Shown: positions 48,586 to 56,327 of the stretch, piece after piece
Layout: each line of letters begins with the position of its first letter
Position numbering within the stretch: position 1 is the first letter of the stretch
NCBI GenBank assembly: GCA_017961625.1
Contig: JAGCWY010000093.1
Location: forward strand, 1-64,000
Reading direction: 5' to 3'
Source of the DNA: Ruminococcus sp.
GTDB lineage: Bacteria; Bacillota; Clostridia; Oscillospirales; Ruminococcaceae
Length of the DNA stretch: 64,000 nucleotides
Translations under genes and position numbers: made by a program
The notes under the pieces: model-generated
Databases searched by the model: none
What the model saw: only the letters and a program-made list of their open reading frames with translations
What the model was told of the DNA's origin: nothing

Positions 48586-49870
48586 CCCCATCGCCTACGG
48601 CTTTTCATGTATTTCCGTGCTTTTTGCTCATATCGCGATGATAGTCAATATATACTTCAACGGAAACTACAAAGACACAAGGGACGTCGCCATCCTCGGA
48701 GCAGCCGTAATAATCATTGATATATCATACTTTATAATAATGCTTTTTTTCAGGCAGGCCTCATATGCTCTGGATTTCCTGCTTATTCTTATATTGAACA
48801 TGAGTTTTATATTCCAGTCCTGCTTTGGAGAAGTCAACTTTGATATAAAGCATCTTGTTACCTGTATATTCTCAATAGCTTCATGTAAAGCAGGATACGT
48901 ACTTTGCAGAAACCACAAGCTACTTCAAGAAAAGAAAAAGCTTATATACGGAGCTGTCACAACTGTCCTGCTAATAAACCTGCTAGTCGATCTTATAGCA
49001 AATGAAATGTGGATAAAGATAGGAAGCTTCACTATACAGCCCTCCGAATTCATAAAGCCTCTTTTTGTGCTTGCCTGTGCGACCTCAATTGAAGAACAAC
49101 AAAGGAAGCATAAGATATTATTTATGAATATCGTATACGAAAATATAACATTGCTTGTCCTAACAGCAGCAATATGCCTTGTACAGGTAAAATCCCACGA
49201 TTACGGAAGTCTTCCGACCTTTCTCGGCATATTCTCCGTCGGCTTTCTTCTAAGAATATGCTATCCAAAGGCAAAATTCTCGAAGAAGAAGCTTGCCTCG
49301 GTCATAGCCGTTATTTTCGTTTTCCTTCTTATAGGTTTGAAATATGCGCCCGATTACGTTCAACACCGTCTTCATGTTGATATATGGAGTGATAAGACAG
49401 GTGACGGATATCAGCAGTCGCAGGCTCTGATTGCCATAGCTAAGGGAGGCTGGTTCGGTCTTGGTCCTGGAAAGGGATATCTTTCAAATATATTCGCATA
49501 CAAAAACGATATCGTATTCGCAACAATAAGCGAAGAGTGGGGACTTCTCTACGCACTTATGTCTGTACTTGCTATCGTTATAATGACTGCCGTACCACTA
49601 ATAAATCCTGCGCGTTCATACTACCATGGCACCATATCTGCCTGCGTCTGCGCAGCCTTTACTGTCCAAATGGCACTGAATATATTCGGCTCATGCAACC
49701 TTATCCCATTTACTGGAGTTACTATCCCTTTCCTTTCCTCGGGAGGAAGCTCGATGATGGTAAGCGGATTTATGATTGGTATGCTTACGGCATGCCTGTC
49801 TCCTTCCTTTAAAGAGCCTCAGCATAAAAAACAGGAAGCCTCTGTTCCGGCGTGGAGGTGGCAGGAATGA
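48575..49870 (+). CDS. FtsW/RodA/SpoVE family SEDS peptidoglycan polymerase
   Basis: A 431-residue polytopic protein with about ten helices. SEDS residues are seen: IQPSEFIKP, QVKSHDYGSLPTFLGIFSVG, GDGYQQSQALIAIAKGGWFGLGPGKGYLSN, IFATISEEWGL and FTGVTIPFLSSGGSSMM. These enzymes polymerise lipid II with a class B PBP. The gene starts with GTG after GGAGG. Whether it acts in division, elongation or spore cortex cannot be told; the FHA and PBP neighbours resemble the actinobacterial fhaB-rodA-pbpA order. Confidence 0.9.
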   Translation: MYANPIAYGFSCISVLFAHIAMIVNIYFNGNYKDTRDVAILGAAVIIIDISYFIIMLFFRQASYALDFLLILILNMSFIFQSCFGEVNFDIKHLVTCIFSIASCKAGYVLCRNHKLLQEKKKLIYGAVTTVLLINLLVDLIANEMWIKIGSFTIQPSEFIKPLFVLACATSIEEQQRKHKILFMNIVYENITLLVLTAAICLVQVKSHDYGSLPTFLGIFSVGFLLRICYPKAKFSKKKLASVIAVIFVFLLIGLKYAPDYVQHRLHVDIWSDKTGDGYQQSQALIAIAKGGWFGLGPGKGYLSNIFAYKNDIVFATISEEWGLLYALMSVLAIVIMTAVPLINPARSYYHGTISACVCAAFTVQMALNIFGSCNLIPFTGVTIPFLSSGGSSMMVSGFMIGMLTACLSPSFKEPQHKKQEASVPAWRWQE

Positions 49871-51228
49871 AAAGCATAAAACGAACTCAAAGGATTATCA
49901 GCCTACTTGTGTTACTTTTTATCACCGGAATGGCTCTGCTTATCTTCAAACTCGTACATGAGTCCTCTTTCTACATGATGAATTCAGATGTTCATAAGCT
50001 CGGATACGTTTATGACAGGTCAGGTGACGTTCTTTTTGACGGTACAGGAAATGGAACATATCCGGATAATCATTTCCTTGACGTTGGAAATATAATCGGC
50101 GACGACAAGGGCCAAATGAATAACACTCTCGTAGCACAGAACCTTGAAAAAATAAACAATTACAGCTTCAACGAAGGTCTTCTTCATAACGGTGGTCATG
50201 CAGCAATATATACTACTCTTGACCACAGCGCGAACCGGGCTGTTTATGACGCTTACGGCTACATGGAGGGGTGCACTTGCGCTTACAACTATAAGACGGG
50301 CGAACTACTCGTCTGTGTTAGTCTTCCCTCTCTTGATGTAACTAAAGGCTATGCTGATCTTGAAAATTTCAAATCTGCTACGCTCCTATCAAAAAATATG
50401 TTCAGGACTGTTCCAGGTTCAACTCAAAAGGTATCTACAGTAATATCTGCACTTGAAATAATGGGTAGTAGCAGACTCTTCTCTAAAAGCTACAACTGTA
50501 CTGGAAAATTCCTTAATAGCTCCGGAGCCGATATCGACTGCCATAATCCTTACGGTCACGGCACACAGAATATTCAAGAGGCATTTGAAAATAGCTGCAA
50601 TCCTTTCTTTGCGCAGCTTATTGAGGACAGTGATATGCCCCTCGACAGAGTAAAAAAACAGTACGAGAAAATGGGATATGTACTCAATGGTGGTAAACCT
50701 ACCTATATCAACATAAACGGTATACAGTGTGAAACAGCTTCTACGACACTTGAAGACCCATACGAATTCAGGACACAGTGGGGCTGTATCGGTCAGGGCG
50801 ACTCCCTTGTAAGTCCAATCCAGCTGATGATGTGGGAAAGTGCAATAGCCAGCGCCAACGGAAAAATGACAATGCCATATCTCATTGATCATATTACAGA
50901 TACTCAAGGGAATGAAAAAGAAAAAGCAAAGACAAGACTCAGTGACAGAATATTCTCTGAAAAAACTGCTGATACCATAAAGCAAATCATGCTTACCAAC
51001 GGCTCAGACAAATATGCCTATCTTATCAGCGGATACAAGATCGGAGTAAAGAGCGGAACAGCTCAGGTAAATGAAGGCATGAAAGAAAACTCGCTGCTTG
51101 TAGGCTTTGTTGACGAGCCTGATTTCCCTATTGCTTTCTGTATTCTTATTGAAGACAGAGCAAGCGGATACGTTACAACAGAGCAGATAGCGCAGGTGCT
51201 TCTTGATAATTTAAAAAACGATTTCTGA
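49867..51228 (+). CDS. Class B penicillin-binding protein (PbpA-like)
   Basis: A 453-residue protein with one N-terminal helix (about residues 10-30), a short pedestal, and a transpeptidase domain. Motif 1 PGSTQK gives S185 and K188; motif 2 SCN is at 243-245; motif 3 is KSGT near residue 400 (KTG is usual, here S). It cross-links the glycan strand made by the SEDS partner. The ATG overlaps the stop of the SEDS gene (ATGA), so expression is coupled. It is shorter than FtsI (about 550) and matches the small PbpA form. Confidence 0.9.
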   Translation: MKSIKRTQRIISLLVLLFITGMALLIFKLVHESSFYMMNSDVHKLGYVYDRSGDVLFDGTGNGTYPDNHFLDVGNIIGDDKGQMNNTLVAQNLEKINNYSFNEGLLHNGGHAAIYTTLDHSANRAVYDAYGYMEGCTCAYNYKTGELLVCVSLPSLDVTKGYADLENFKSATLLSKNMFRTVPGSTQKVSTVISALEIMGSSRLFSKSYNCTGKFLNSSGADIDCHNPYGHGTQNIQEAFENSCNPFFAQLIEDSDMPLDRVKKQYEKMGYVLNGGKPTYININGIQCETASTTLEDPYEFRTQWGCIGQGDSLVSPIQLMMWESAIASANGKMTMPYLIDHITDTQGNEKEKAKTRLSDRIFSEKTADTIKQIMLTNGSDKYAYLISGYKIGVKSGTAQVNEGMKENSLLVGFVDEPDFPIAFCILIEDRASGYVTTEQIAQVLLDNLKNDF

Positions 51229-51291
51229 TGTCAGATTAAACAAATTATATATTATGCTTTGTGCATTTCAAACGAAATCAACAAAATCTAC

Positions 51292-51320
51292 TTGTATTAT
51301 CGCTTCCTTTATGGTATAAT
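51292..51320 (+). promoter_or_regulatory. Promoter of hpf
   Basis: TTGTAT, 17-base spacer, TATAAT, about 50 bases upstream of the start codon. Confidence 0.6.
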
Positions 51321-51373
51321 ATAACCATAAAGTACAGTTTTGCTTCTCGCAAAGCTAAAAAAGGAGGACCAAT

Positions 51374-51901
51374 ATGAAGACAACTATCACAGCTAAGAAA
51401 ATGCAGATACCGACCAACTTTACTGAGTACGCAGAAAAGAGGATAGATTCACGACTCGGAAAATTCTTTGGAGAGGAAGCTGATGCTAAGATTGTAATTT
51501 CAGAGATCAAGTCTCAGATTATTCTTGAGCTCACTGTTAAATATAACAGCATAATATTCCGCGCAGAGCGTGCAGCTGAAGACAAATATGTCGCTCTTGA
51601 CGATGCTATCGATAAGATAATCAGACAGATACGCAAGAACAAGACTAAAGTCGAGAAAAAGCTCAAGGACGCTGCTTTCAAAGAAGCCTTCGCTTATCCA
51701 GTTCCTGATACAGTTGATTATGAGGTAATCAAGCATAAGAAGTTCAAGATGAGACCAATGGACATTGATGAAGCAATACTTCAGATGAACTTACTCGACC
51801 ATGAGTTCTTTATGTTCACAAACGCTGAAACAGGTCTTATAAATGTTGTTTACAAGCGTGATGACGGTAATTATGCCGTTCTCGAACCTGACAACGAATA
51901 A
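51374..51901 (+). CDS. hpf: Ribosome hibernation promoting factor, long form
   Basis: A 175-residue protein. Residues 1-100 are the S30AE/YfiA domain that sits in the decoding channel (MKTTITAKKMQIPTNFTEYAEKRIDSRLGKFF). Residues about 118-175 form the C-terminal domain that dimerises 70S into 100S ribosomes (VKHKKFKMRPMDIDEAILQMNLLDHEFFMFTNAETG). Length is usual for the long form. GGAGG ribosome site. Expressed at stasis in most firmicutes. It ends in a terminator at 51914. Confidence 0.94.
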   Translation: MKTTITAKKMQIPTNFTEYAEKRIDSRLGKFFGEEADAKIVISEIKSQIILELTVKYNSIIFRAERAAEDKYVALDDAIDKIIRQIRKNKTKVEKKLKDAAFKEAFAYPVPDTVDYEVIKHKKFKMRPMDIDEAILQMNLLDHEFFMFTNAETGLINVVYKRDDGNYAVLEPDNE

Positions 51902-51913
51902 TAAACAATTAAA

Positions 51914-51941
51914 AATATGCGGGACATCAGTCCCGCATATT
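51914..51941 (+). terminator. Terminator after hpf
   Basis: AATATGCGGGAC, loop ATCA, GTCCCGCATATT: a perfect 12-bp stem, with a short T run. Confidence 0.7.
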
Positions 51942-51968
51942 GATTTTATGAATGGAGTGTAATATAAA

Positions 51969-52637
51969 ATGGACAACAACAAAAAAAATATCATTGAAAA
52001 GAGAATTAATAAAGTCGGAGAAAACCTTAAAAAGAATAATATGGAATTCTATTATGCAGAAACAAAAAAAGATGTCTGTTCAATAGTACGGACACTTATA
52101 AAGGAAGGCGACGTCATTACTAACGGCGGTACTGTAACAATGAAGGAATGCGGACTGTCAGAGCTCCTTTCATCGCCTGAGTATACATACCTTGACCGCT
52201 CAAATATGACTCCTGATGAGGTTGCAGAGCTCTATATAAAGGCTTTTTCTACTGACGTATATATTTCAAGCTCAAATGCTATTACAGAAGACGGCGTTCT
52301 TTACAATGTTGACGGAAACAGCAACAGAATAGCCGCTATAGCATTCGGGCCTAAATCAGTCATTATAATCGCAGGATACAATAAAATTGTAAAAGACCTT
52401 AAGGAAGCCGAGATAAGAGTAAAGCGTGAGGCTGCACCACCTAACTGCGTTCGCCTTGACTGTGCTACTTACTGTAAAGAAAAGGGCGAATGTGTTTCCT
52501 TGTCAAAGGCTGACAGCCAGATATATGACGGCTGCGCAGGCGATGAAAGGATATGCTGCAACTATCTGATATCAGCTCATCAGCGTCATAAAGGCCGTAT
52601 AAAGGTTATTATTGTCGGTGAAGAGCTTGGCTACTGA
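51969..52637 (+). CDS. LUD domain protein (lactate utilisation family)
   Basis: A 222-residue protein of the LutC/LUD family: residues 10-60 contain ENLKKNNMEFYYAETKKDV, then VITNGGTVTMKECGLSELLSS, DVYISSSNAITEDGVLYNVDGNSNRIAAIAFGP and IIAGYNKIV. The C-terminal 50 residues hold a cysteine-rich tail (CVRLDCATYCKEKGEC, GCAGDERICC) that could bind a metal or Fe-S cluster, a form common in clostridia. LutA and LutB are absent, so a role in lactate oxidation is doubtful. It follows the hpf terminator and ends at its own. Confidence 0.78.
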   Translation: MDNNKKNIIEKRINKVGENLKKNNMEFYYAETKKDVCSIVRTLIKEGDVITNGGTVTMKECGLSELLSSPEYTYLDRSNMTPDEVAELYIKAFSTDVYISSSNAITEDGVLYNVDGNSNRIAAIAFGPKSVIIIAGYNKIVKDLKEAEIRVKREAAPPNCVRLDCATYCKEKGECVSLSKADSQIYDGCAGDERICCNYLISAHQRHKGRIKVIIVGEELGY

Positions 52638-52661
52638 TAAATTATATACTTTTATCTAATG

Positions 52662-52690
52662 GGGATTTTAAATATAAAATCCCCTTTTAT
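52662..52690 (+). terminator. Terminator of the LUD gene
   Basis: GGGGATTTTA, loop AATA, TAAAATCCCC followed by TTTTATT. Perfect 10-bp stem. Confidence 0.75.
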
Positions 52691-52730
52691 TCTCGCATTT
52701 TGATACAATATGGAAAATCTGAAAAAGTGT

Positions 52731-52759
52731 TTGACAAATAGCGTATACTGTGTTATACT
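52731..52759 (+). promoter_or_regulatory. Promoter of the aldolase-family gene
   Basis: TTGACA, 17-base spacer, TATACT, giving a leader of about 60 bases. Confidence 0.7.
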
Positions 52760-52828
52760 ATATTCAGGAGCACCACTTTAAAGTATAACAGTGCAAAGCG
52801 GTACAGTCTAAAAGGGAGAAGATAAGTT

Positions 52829-53803
52829 ATGAAAGAGTTATCAAAGCTTATGAATTACAGATCGGACGTAAGAGTAGTAGATGCTACGCTGCGCGACGGC
52901 GGACTAGTAAACGATTTCCGGTTCAGCGACGAATTTGTAAAGGATCTTTATCTTGCAAATATAAAATCCGGCGTGGATTATATGGAATTTGGCTACAGAG
53001 CTGATAAGGAAATGTTTGATGTTAATAAATTCGGTCCATGCAAATTCTGCGATGACGAGTATATACGCTCGATCGTAGGCGAAAACCACACAGACTTGAA
53101 AATAGCTATTATGGCAGACGTTGGACGTTGCAATTATAAGCAAGATATCGTAGAGCGTGAAAACAGTCCTGTTGATCTGGTTCGTGTGGCTGCATATATT
53201 CATCAGATACCTACGGCCGTTGATATGATAGAAGATGCAAAGAAAAAGGGCTATGAGGTAAGCTGCAATATTATGGCTATATCAAACGCACAGGAATCGG
53301 ATATAAAAGTAGCTCTTGATATACTCGGACAGTCCCCTGTTGACGTTTTCTATATAGTTGACAGTTTTGGCTCCATATATCCTGAGCAAATGGCAAGGAT
53401 TGCAGCTCTCTATGTTGAGATAGCTGAAAAATACGGTAAAAAAGTCGGTATCCACGCTCATAACAATCAACAGCTTGCTTTCGCAAACACTATTGAAGCC
53501 GTAGGAGATGGCGTTGACTGGCTCGACGCTACATACTCAGCTATGGGCAGAGGTGCTGGAAATTGTGCTATGGAGCTTCTGCTCGGCTTTCTGAAAAACC
53601 CCAAATACAATGTATATCCTGTATTCCAGTTCATTGAAAAACATATATCAAAGCTTCGTGACGATGGCGTAGTATGGGGATATGATCTTCAGTATCTCCT
53701 TACAGGGCTATTTAATCAACATCCAAGAACAGCAATACAGTATACCAAAGAAAAAAGAACTGATATATCTGAGTTTTACAAGGAAATAATCTCACAGGAA
53801 TAA
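52829..53803 (+). CDS. HMGL/aldolase-like TIM-barrel protein
   Basis: A 324-residue protein related to 4-hydroxy-2-oxovalerate aldolase, isopropylmalate synthase and HMG-CoA lyase. The signature VVDATLRDGGLVNDF (about 16-30) holds the metal aspartate and catalytic arginine, and HAHNNQQLAFANTIEAVGDGVDWLDATYSAMGRGAGN (about 210-247) has the HxH/N metal site. The C-terminal domain is short, so it is probably not a full synthase. Substrate is unknown; members in other gut bacteria are found in isolated places or near carbohydrate loci. Expressed alone from a strong promoter. AGGGAG ribosome site. Confidence 0.8.
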   Translation: MKELSKLMNYRSDVRVVDATLRDGGLVNDFRFSDEFVKDLYLANIKSGVDYMEFGYRADKEMFDVNKFGPCKFCDDEYIRSIVGENHTDLKIAIMADVGRCNYKQDIVERENSPVDLVRVAAYIHQIPTAVDMIEDAKKKGYEVSCNIMAISNAQESDIKVALDILGQSPVDVFYIVDSFGSIYPEQMARIAALYVEIAEKYGKKVGIHAHNNQQLAFANTIEAVGDGVDWLDATYSAMGRGAGNCAMELLLGFLKNPKYNVYPVFQFIEKHISKLRDDGVVWGYDLQYLLTGLFNQHPRTAIQYTKEKRTDISEFYKEIISQE

Positions 53804-53809
53804 AAATCA

Positions 53810-53845
53810 AACACCGTATCTGCATAAGCTGATACGGTGTTTTTT
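53810..53845. terminator. Bidirectional terminator
   Basis: AACACCGTATC and GATACGGTGTT form an 11-bp stem with 10-base loop and T6. It lies between the convergent aldolase-family and topoisomerase genes. Confidence 0.8.
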
Positions 53846-53846
53846 G

Positions 53847-56087
53847 TTAGAATGTAAGCTGATTACTATCTCCAAGTTCCTTTGCTGGCTTTCCTGCAGC
53901 TGGAACACTCTTTGAACGGTACTTTTCAAGCTCAGGAAGTTCCTCTGGTAAAATAAGCTCAGCAGAAGAAAGCACAGCTTTTCTGCGTAAATTTATCACT
54001 TGTACGCCCTGTGAATCTCTTGTGGATTTAGGCAGTATCATGCCTGTATTGAATACGAGTGCATGACCACTTGAAGTCCTTAGAAGGATATCCGTATCAT
54101 CTGCTGCATAAAGAGCAGCTATAAGCGGTGATTTTGCAGAATATGCATTGGCAAGCTTCTTGCGGTTCGTCTTTGTTTCATAGGACCTTAATGGTATTTT
54201 TGCAGCCTTTCCGTTCTCAAAGAAGAAAATAATATATCCGCTATAATCTGTTGTTGGAACGAGAGTTTTCAGATTCTCTCCTTCATCAAACCCAAGCTTG
54301 GCAGGTATATAATCGCCCATAACACTTGCCTTTGTATCGTCAAAGGAGCTTGCCCTTGACTTATAAGCCTGAGCCTTATCAGAGAAGAATATAAGCTCAG
54401 TCTTGTTTGTCGCCTCGAAGCTCTGACTTATAAAGTCGCCCTCTTTAAGCTTCTGCTCGCCGCTCATACGTAGCGACTGAGGCGTTATCTTCTTGAAGTA
54501 TCCACTTTCGGAAACAAATAGATTAACAGCGTAATCAGGGATATCGTCTATATCATCTGCTTCCTCGACATCAGTCTGATAATAGAACATAGTCCTTCTC
54601 GGCTGCGAATAGTTCTTTATAACGTCTTTCAGCTCGTCAACTATGATTTTTCTTATCTTTTTCTTGTCGCGGAGTATCTCCTCCATCTCGGCGATATCCT
54701 TCCTTAGCTGATCCACTTCTTCAATGCGGCGGAGAATATACTGTTTATTGATATTGCGGAGCTTTATCTCGGCAACATACTCAGCCTGTATTTCGTCAAT
54801 TCCGAAGCCTATCATGAGGTTTGGTACAACGTCTGTCTCGTTCTCGGTCTCGCGGATTATCTTTATAGCCTTGTCGATATCAAGGAGTATCTTTGAAAGA
54901 GCTTCAAGAAGGTGGAGCTTCTCTTTTTTCTTTTGTAGATCATGATAGGTCCGGCGCTGAACGCACTCCTCACGAAAGGCAGTCCATTCGATAAGTATCT
55001 CTCTCACGCCCATTACCTTTGGAGTACCGGCAATCAATACATTGAAATTGCAGGGATAGCTGTCCTGTAAGGGAGTTAGACGATACAGCTTCTGCATAAG
55101 TTTATCGGGATCGGTATTTTTTTTCAGGTCTATCGCTATCTTTAGACCGTCGATATCTGTCTCGTCACGTATATACGAAATCTCTCTTATCTTTCCCTGC
55201 TTTACAAGGTCAATTATCTTTTCGATTATAGCCTCTATAGTTGTAGTATATGGTATCTCTGTAACCTCAATACAGTTGGCAGCCTTGTCATAGCTATACT
55301 TTGCGCGTACCTTGATGCTTCCTCTGCCTGTTTCATAGACCTTGCTCAGTTCGGCCTCATCATATAACATAAGTCCGCCGCCTGGGAAATCTGGTCCTTT
55401 AAGGGTACTGAGTATATCATGATCTGGATTCTTCATCAAGGCTATGGTAGTCTCACAGACCTCTTCAAGATTGAAGGGGCATACGTTGCTTGCCATAGAT
55501 ACGGCTATTCCTGTATTGGAATTTACCAGTACAGTCGGGAAAGTAGCTGGGAGCAAAGTAGGCTCCTGCATGGTATTGTCGTAATTTGGTACAAAATCTA
55601 TAGTTTCCTTGTCAATATCACGGAAGAGCTCATTGCATATCCTTTCAAGCTTTACCTCTGTGTATCGCGGAGCGGCAAAGTGCATCTTGCTTGAATACTG
55701 CTTTCCGAAGTTTCCCTTGCTGTCTATATATGGATGGAGCAGGGCTTCATTTCCTCTGGTCATACGTACAAGAGTCTCATATATAGCCTGATCGCCGTGA
55801 GGGTTGAGCTTCATAGTCTCGCCCACAACATTTGCCGACTTTGAACGCTCCTTTTCGGGGTTAAGAAGCCCCCTCTTATACATCATGTAGAGAAGCTTTC
55901 TGTGAGACGGCTTGAAGCCATCTATCTCTGGAAGCGCTCTAGAAATGATAACGCTCATGGCGTAAGGCATATAGTTTTTCTTAAGCGTATCTGCTATCTT
56001 TTCGTCAACTACGCTTCCAGAACCCTCTATATAAGCCTCATGCCTGAATGCAGGCTGTTTCTGAGGAGTTTCCTTTTTCCTTGGCAT
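53847..56087 (-). CDS. parC: Topoisomerase IV-like subunit A
   Basis: A 746-residue type IIA topoisomerase cleavage subunit. MPYAMSVIISRALPEIDGFKPSHRKLLYMMY is the N-terminal signature, the catalytic tyrosine is in AAPRYTE, and GFGIDEIQAEYVAEIKLRNI marks the coiled coil. The C-terminal beta-pinwheel lacks an obvious GyrA box, fitting ParC. The quinolone-binding serine (GyrA S83 equivalent) is replaced by Q100 in NPHGDQAIYE; the neighbouring acidic residue is E104. It begins directly after the stop codon of the zinc-ribbon gene (TAA-ATG), so parE, zinc-ribbon gene and parC form one operon. Confidence 0.9.
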   Translation of the reverse strand: MPRKKETPQKQPAFRHEAYIEGSGSVVDEKIADTLKKNYMPYAMSVIISRALPEIDGFKPSHRKLLYMMYKRGLLNPEKERSKSANVVGETMKLNPHGDQAIYETLVRMTRGNEALLHPYIDSKGNFGKQYSSKMHFAAPRYTEVKLERICNELFRDIDKETIDFVPNYDNTMQEPTLLPATFPTVLVNSNTGIAVSMASNVCPFNLEEVCETTIALMKNPDHDILSTLKGPDFPGGGLMLYDEAELSKVYETGRGSIKVRAKYSYDKAANCIEVTEIPYTTTIEAIIEKIIDLVKQGKIREISYIRDETDIDGLKIAIDLKKNTDPDKLMQKLYRLTPLQDSYPCNFNVLIAGTPKVMGVREILIEWTAFREECVQRRTYHDLQKKKEKLHLLEALSKILLDIDKAIKIIRETENETDVVPNLMIGFGIDEIQAEYVAEIKLRNINKQYILRRIEEVDQLRKDIAEMEEILRDKKKIRKIIVDELKDVIKNYSQPRRTMFYYQTDVEEADDIDDIPDYAVNLFVSESGYFKKITPQSLRMSGEQKLKEGDFISQSFEATNKTELIFFSDKAQAYKSRASSFDDTKASVMGDYIPAKLGFDEGENLKTLVPTTDYSGYIIFFFENGKAAKIPLRSYETKTNRKKLANAYSAKSPLIAALYAADDTDILLRTSSGHALVFNTGMILPKSTRDSQGVQVINLRRKAVLSSAELILPEELPELEKYRSKSVPAAGKPAKELGDSNQLTF

Positions 56088-56315
56088 TTAATCCTCTCCT
56101 TGCGATGTTTTTCTGTCCTTCTTTTTCAGAAGCTTTTCAGGATCCTTTACATATGTCCTTACAATACTTCCGCACTGGCGACAGATCGTATGATAAAGCG
56201 ATGTCGAATGCAGAAGGCTATCTGCGCTGTATACAGCTCCATAAAAATTCTGATATCCTGTAATAAATTCTGTTCCGCCACAGAAACGGCATTTGGTCAT
56301 TCTTATCTTTTTCAA
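56088..56315 (-). CDS. Zinc-ribbon protein between parE and parC (75 aa)
   Basis: The 75-residue protein has CRFCGG (C9, C12) and CRQCG (C46, C49), a four-cysteine zinc ribbon, and a lysine-rich tail (DPEKLLKKKDRKTS). No known family is assigned. A TTG start at 56315 is favoured because GGAAG lies seven bases upstream; an internal ATG (56300) has none. The gene fills the gap between two topoisomerase subunits, and its stop abuts the parC start. A DNA-binding or subunit-accessory role is inferred only from place. Confidence 0.7.
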   Translation of the reverse strand: MKKIRMTKCRFCGGTEFITGYQNFYGAVYSADSLLHSTSLYHTICRQCGSIVRTYVKDPEKLLKKKDRKTSQGED

Positions 56316-56327
56316 GGCGCCACTTCC

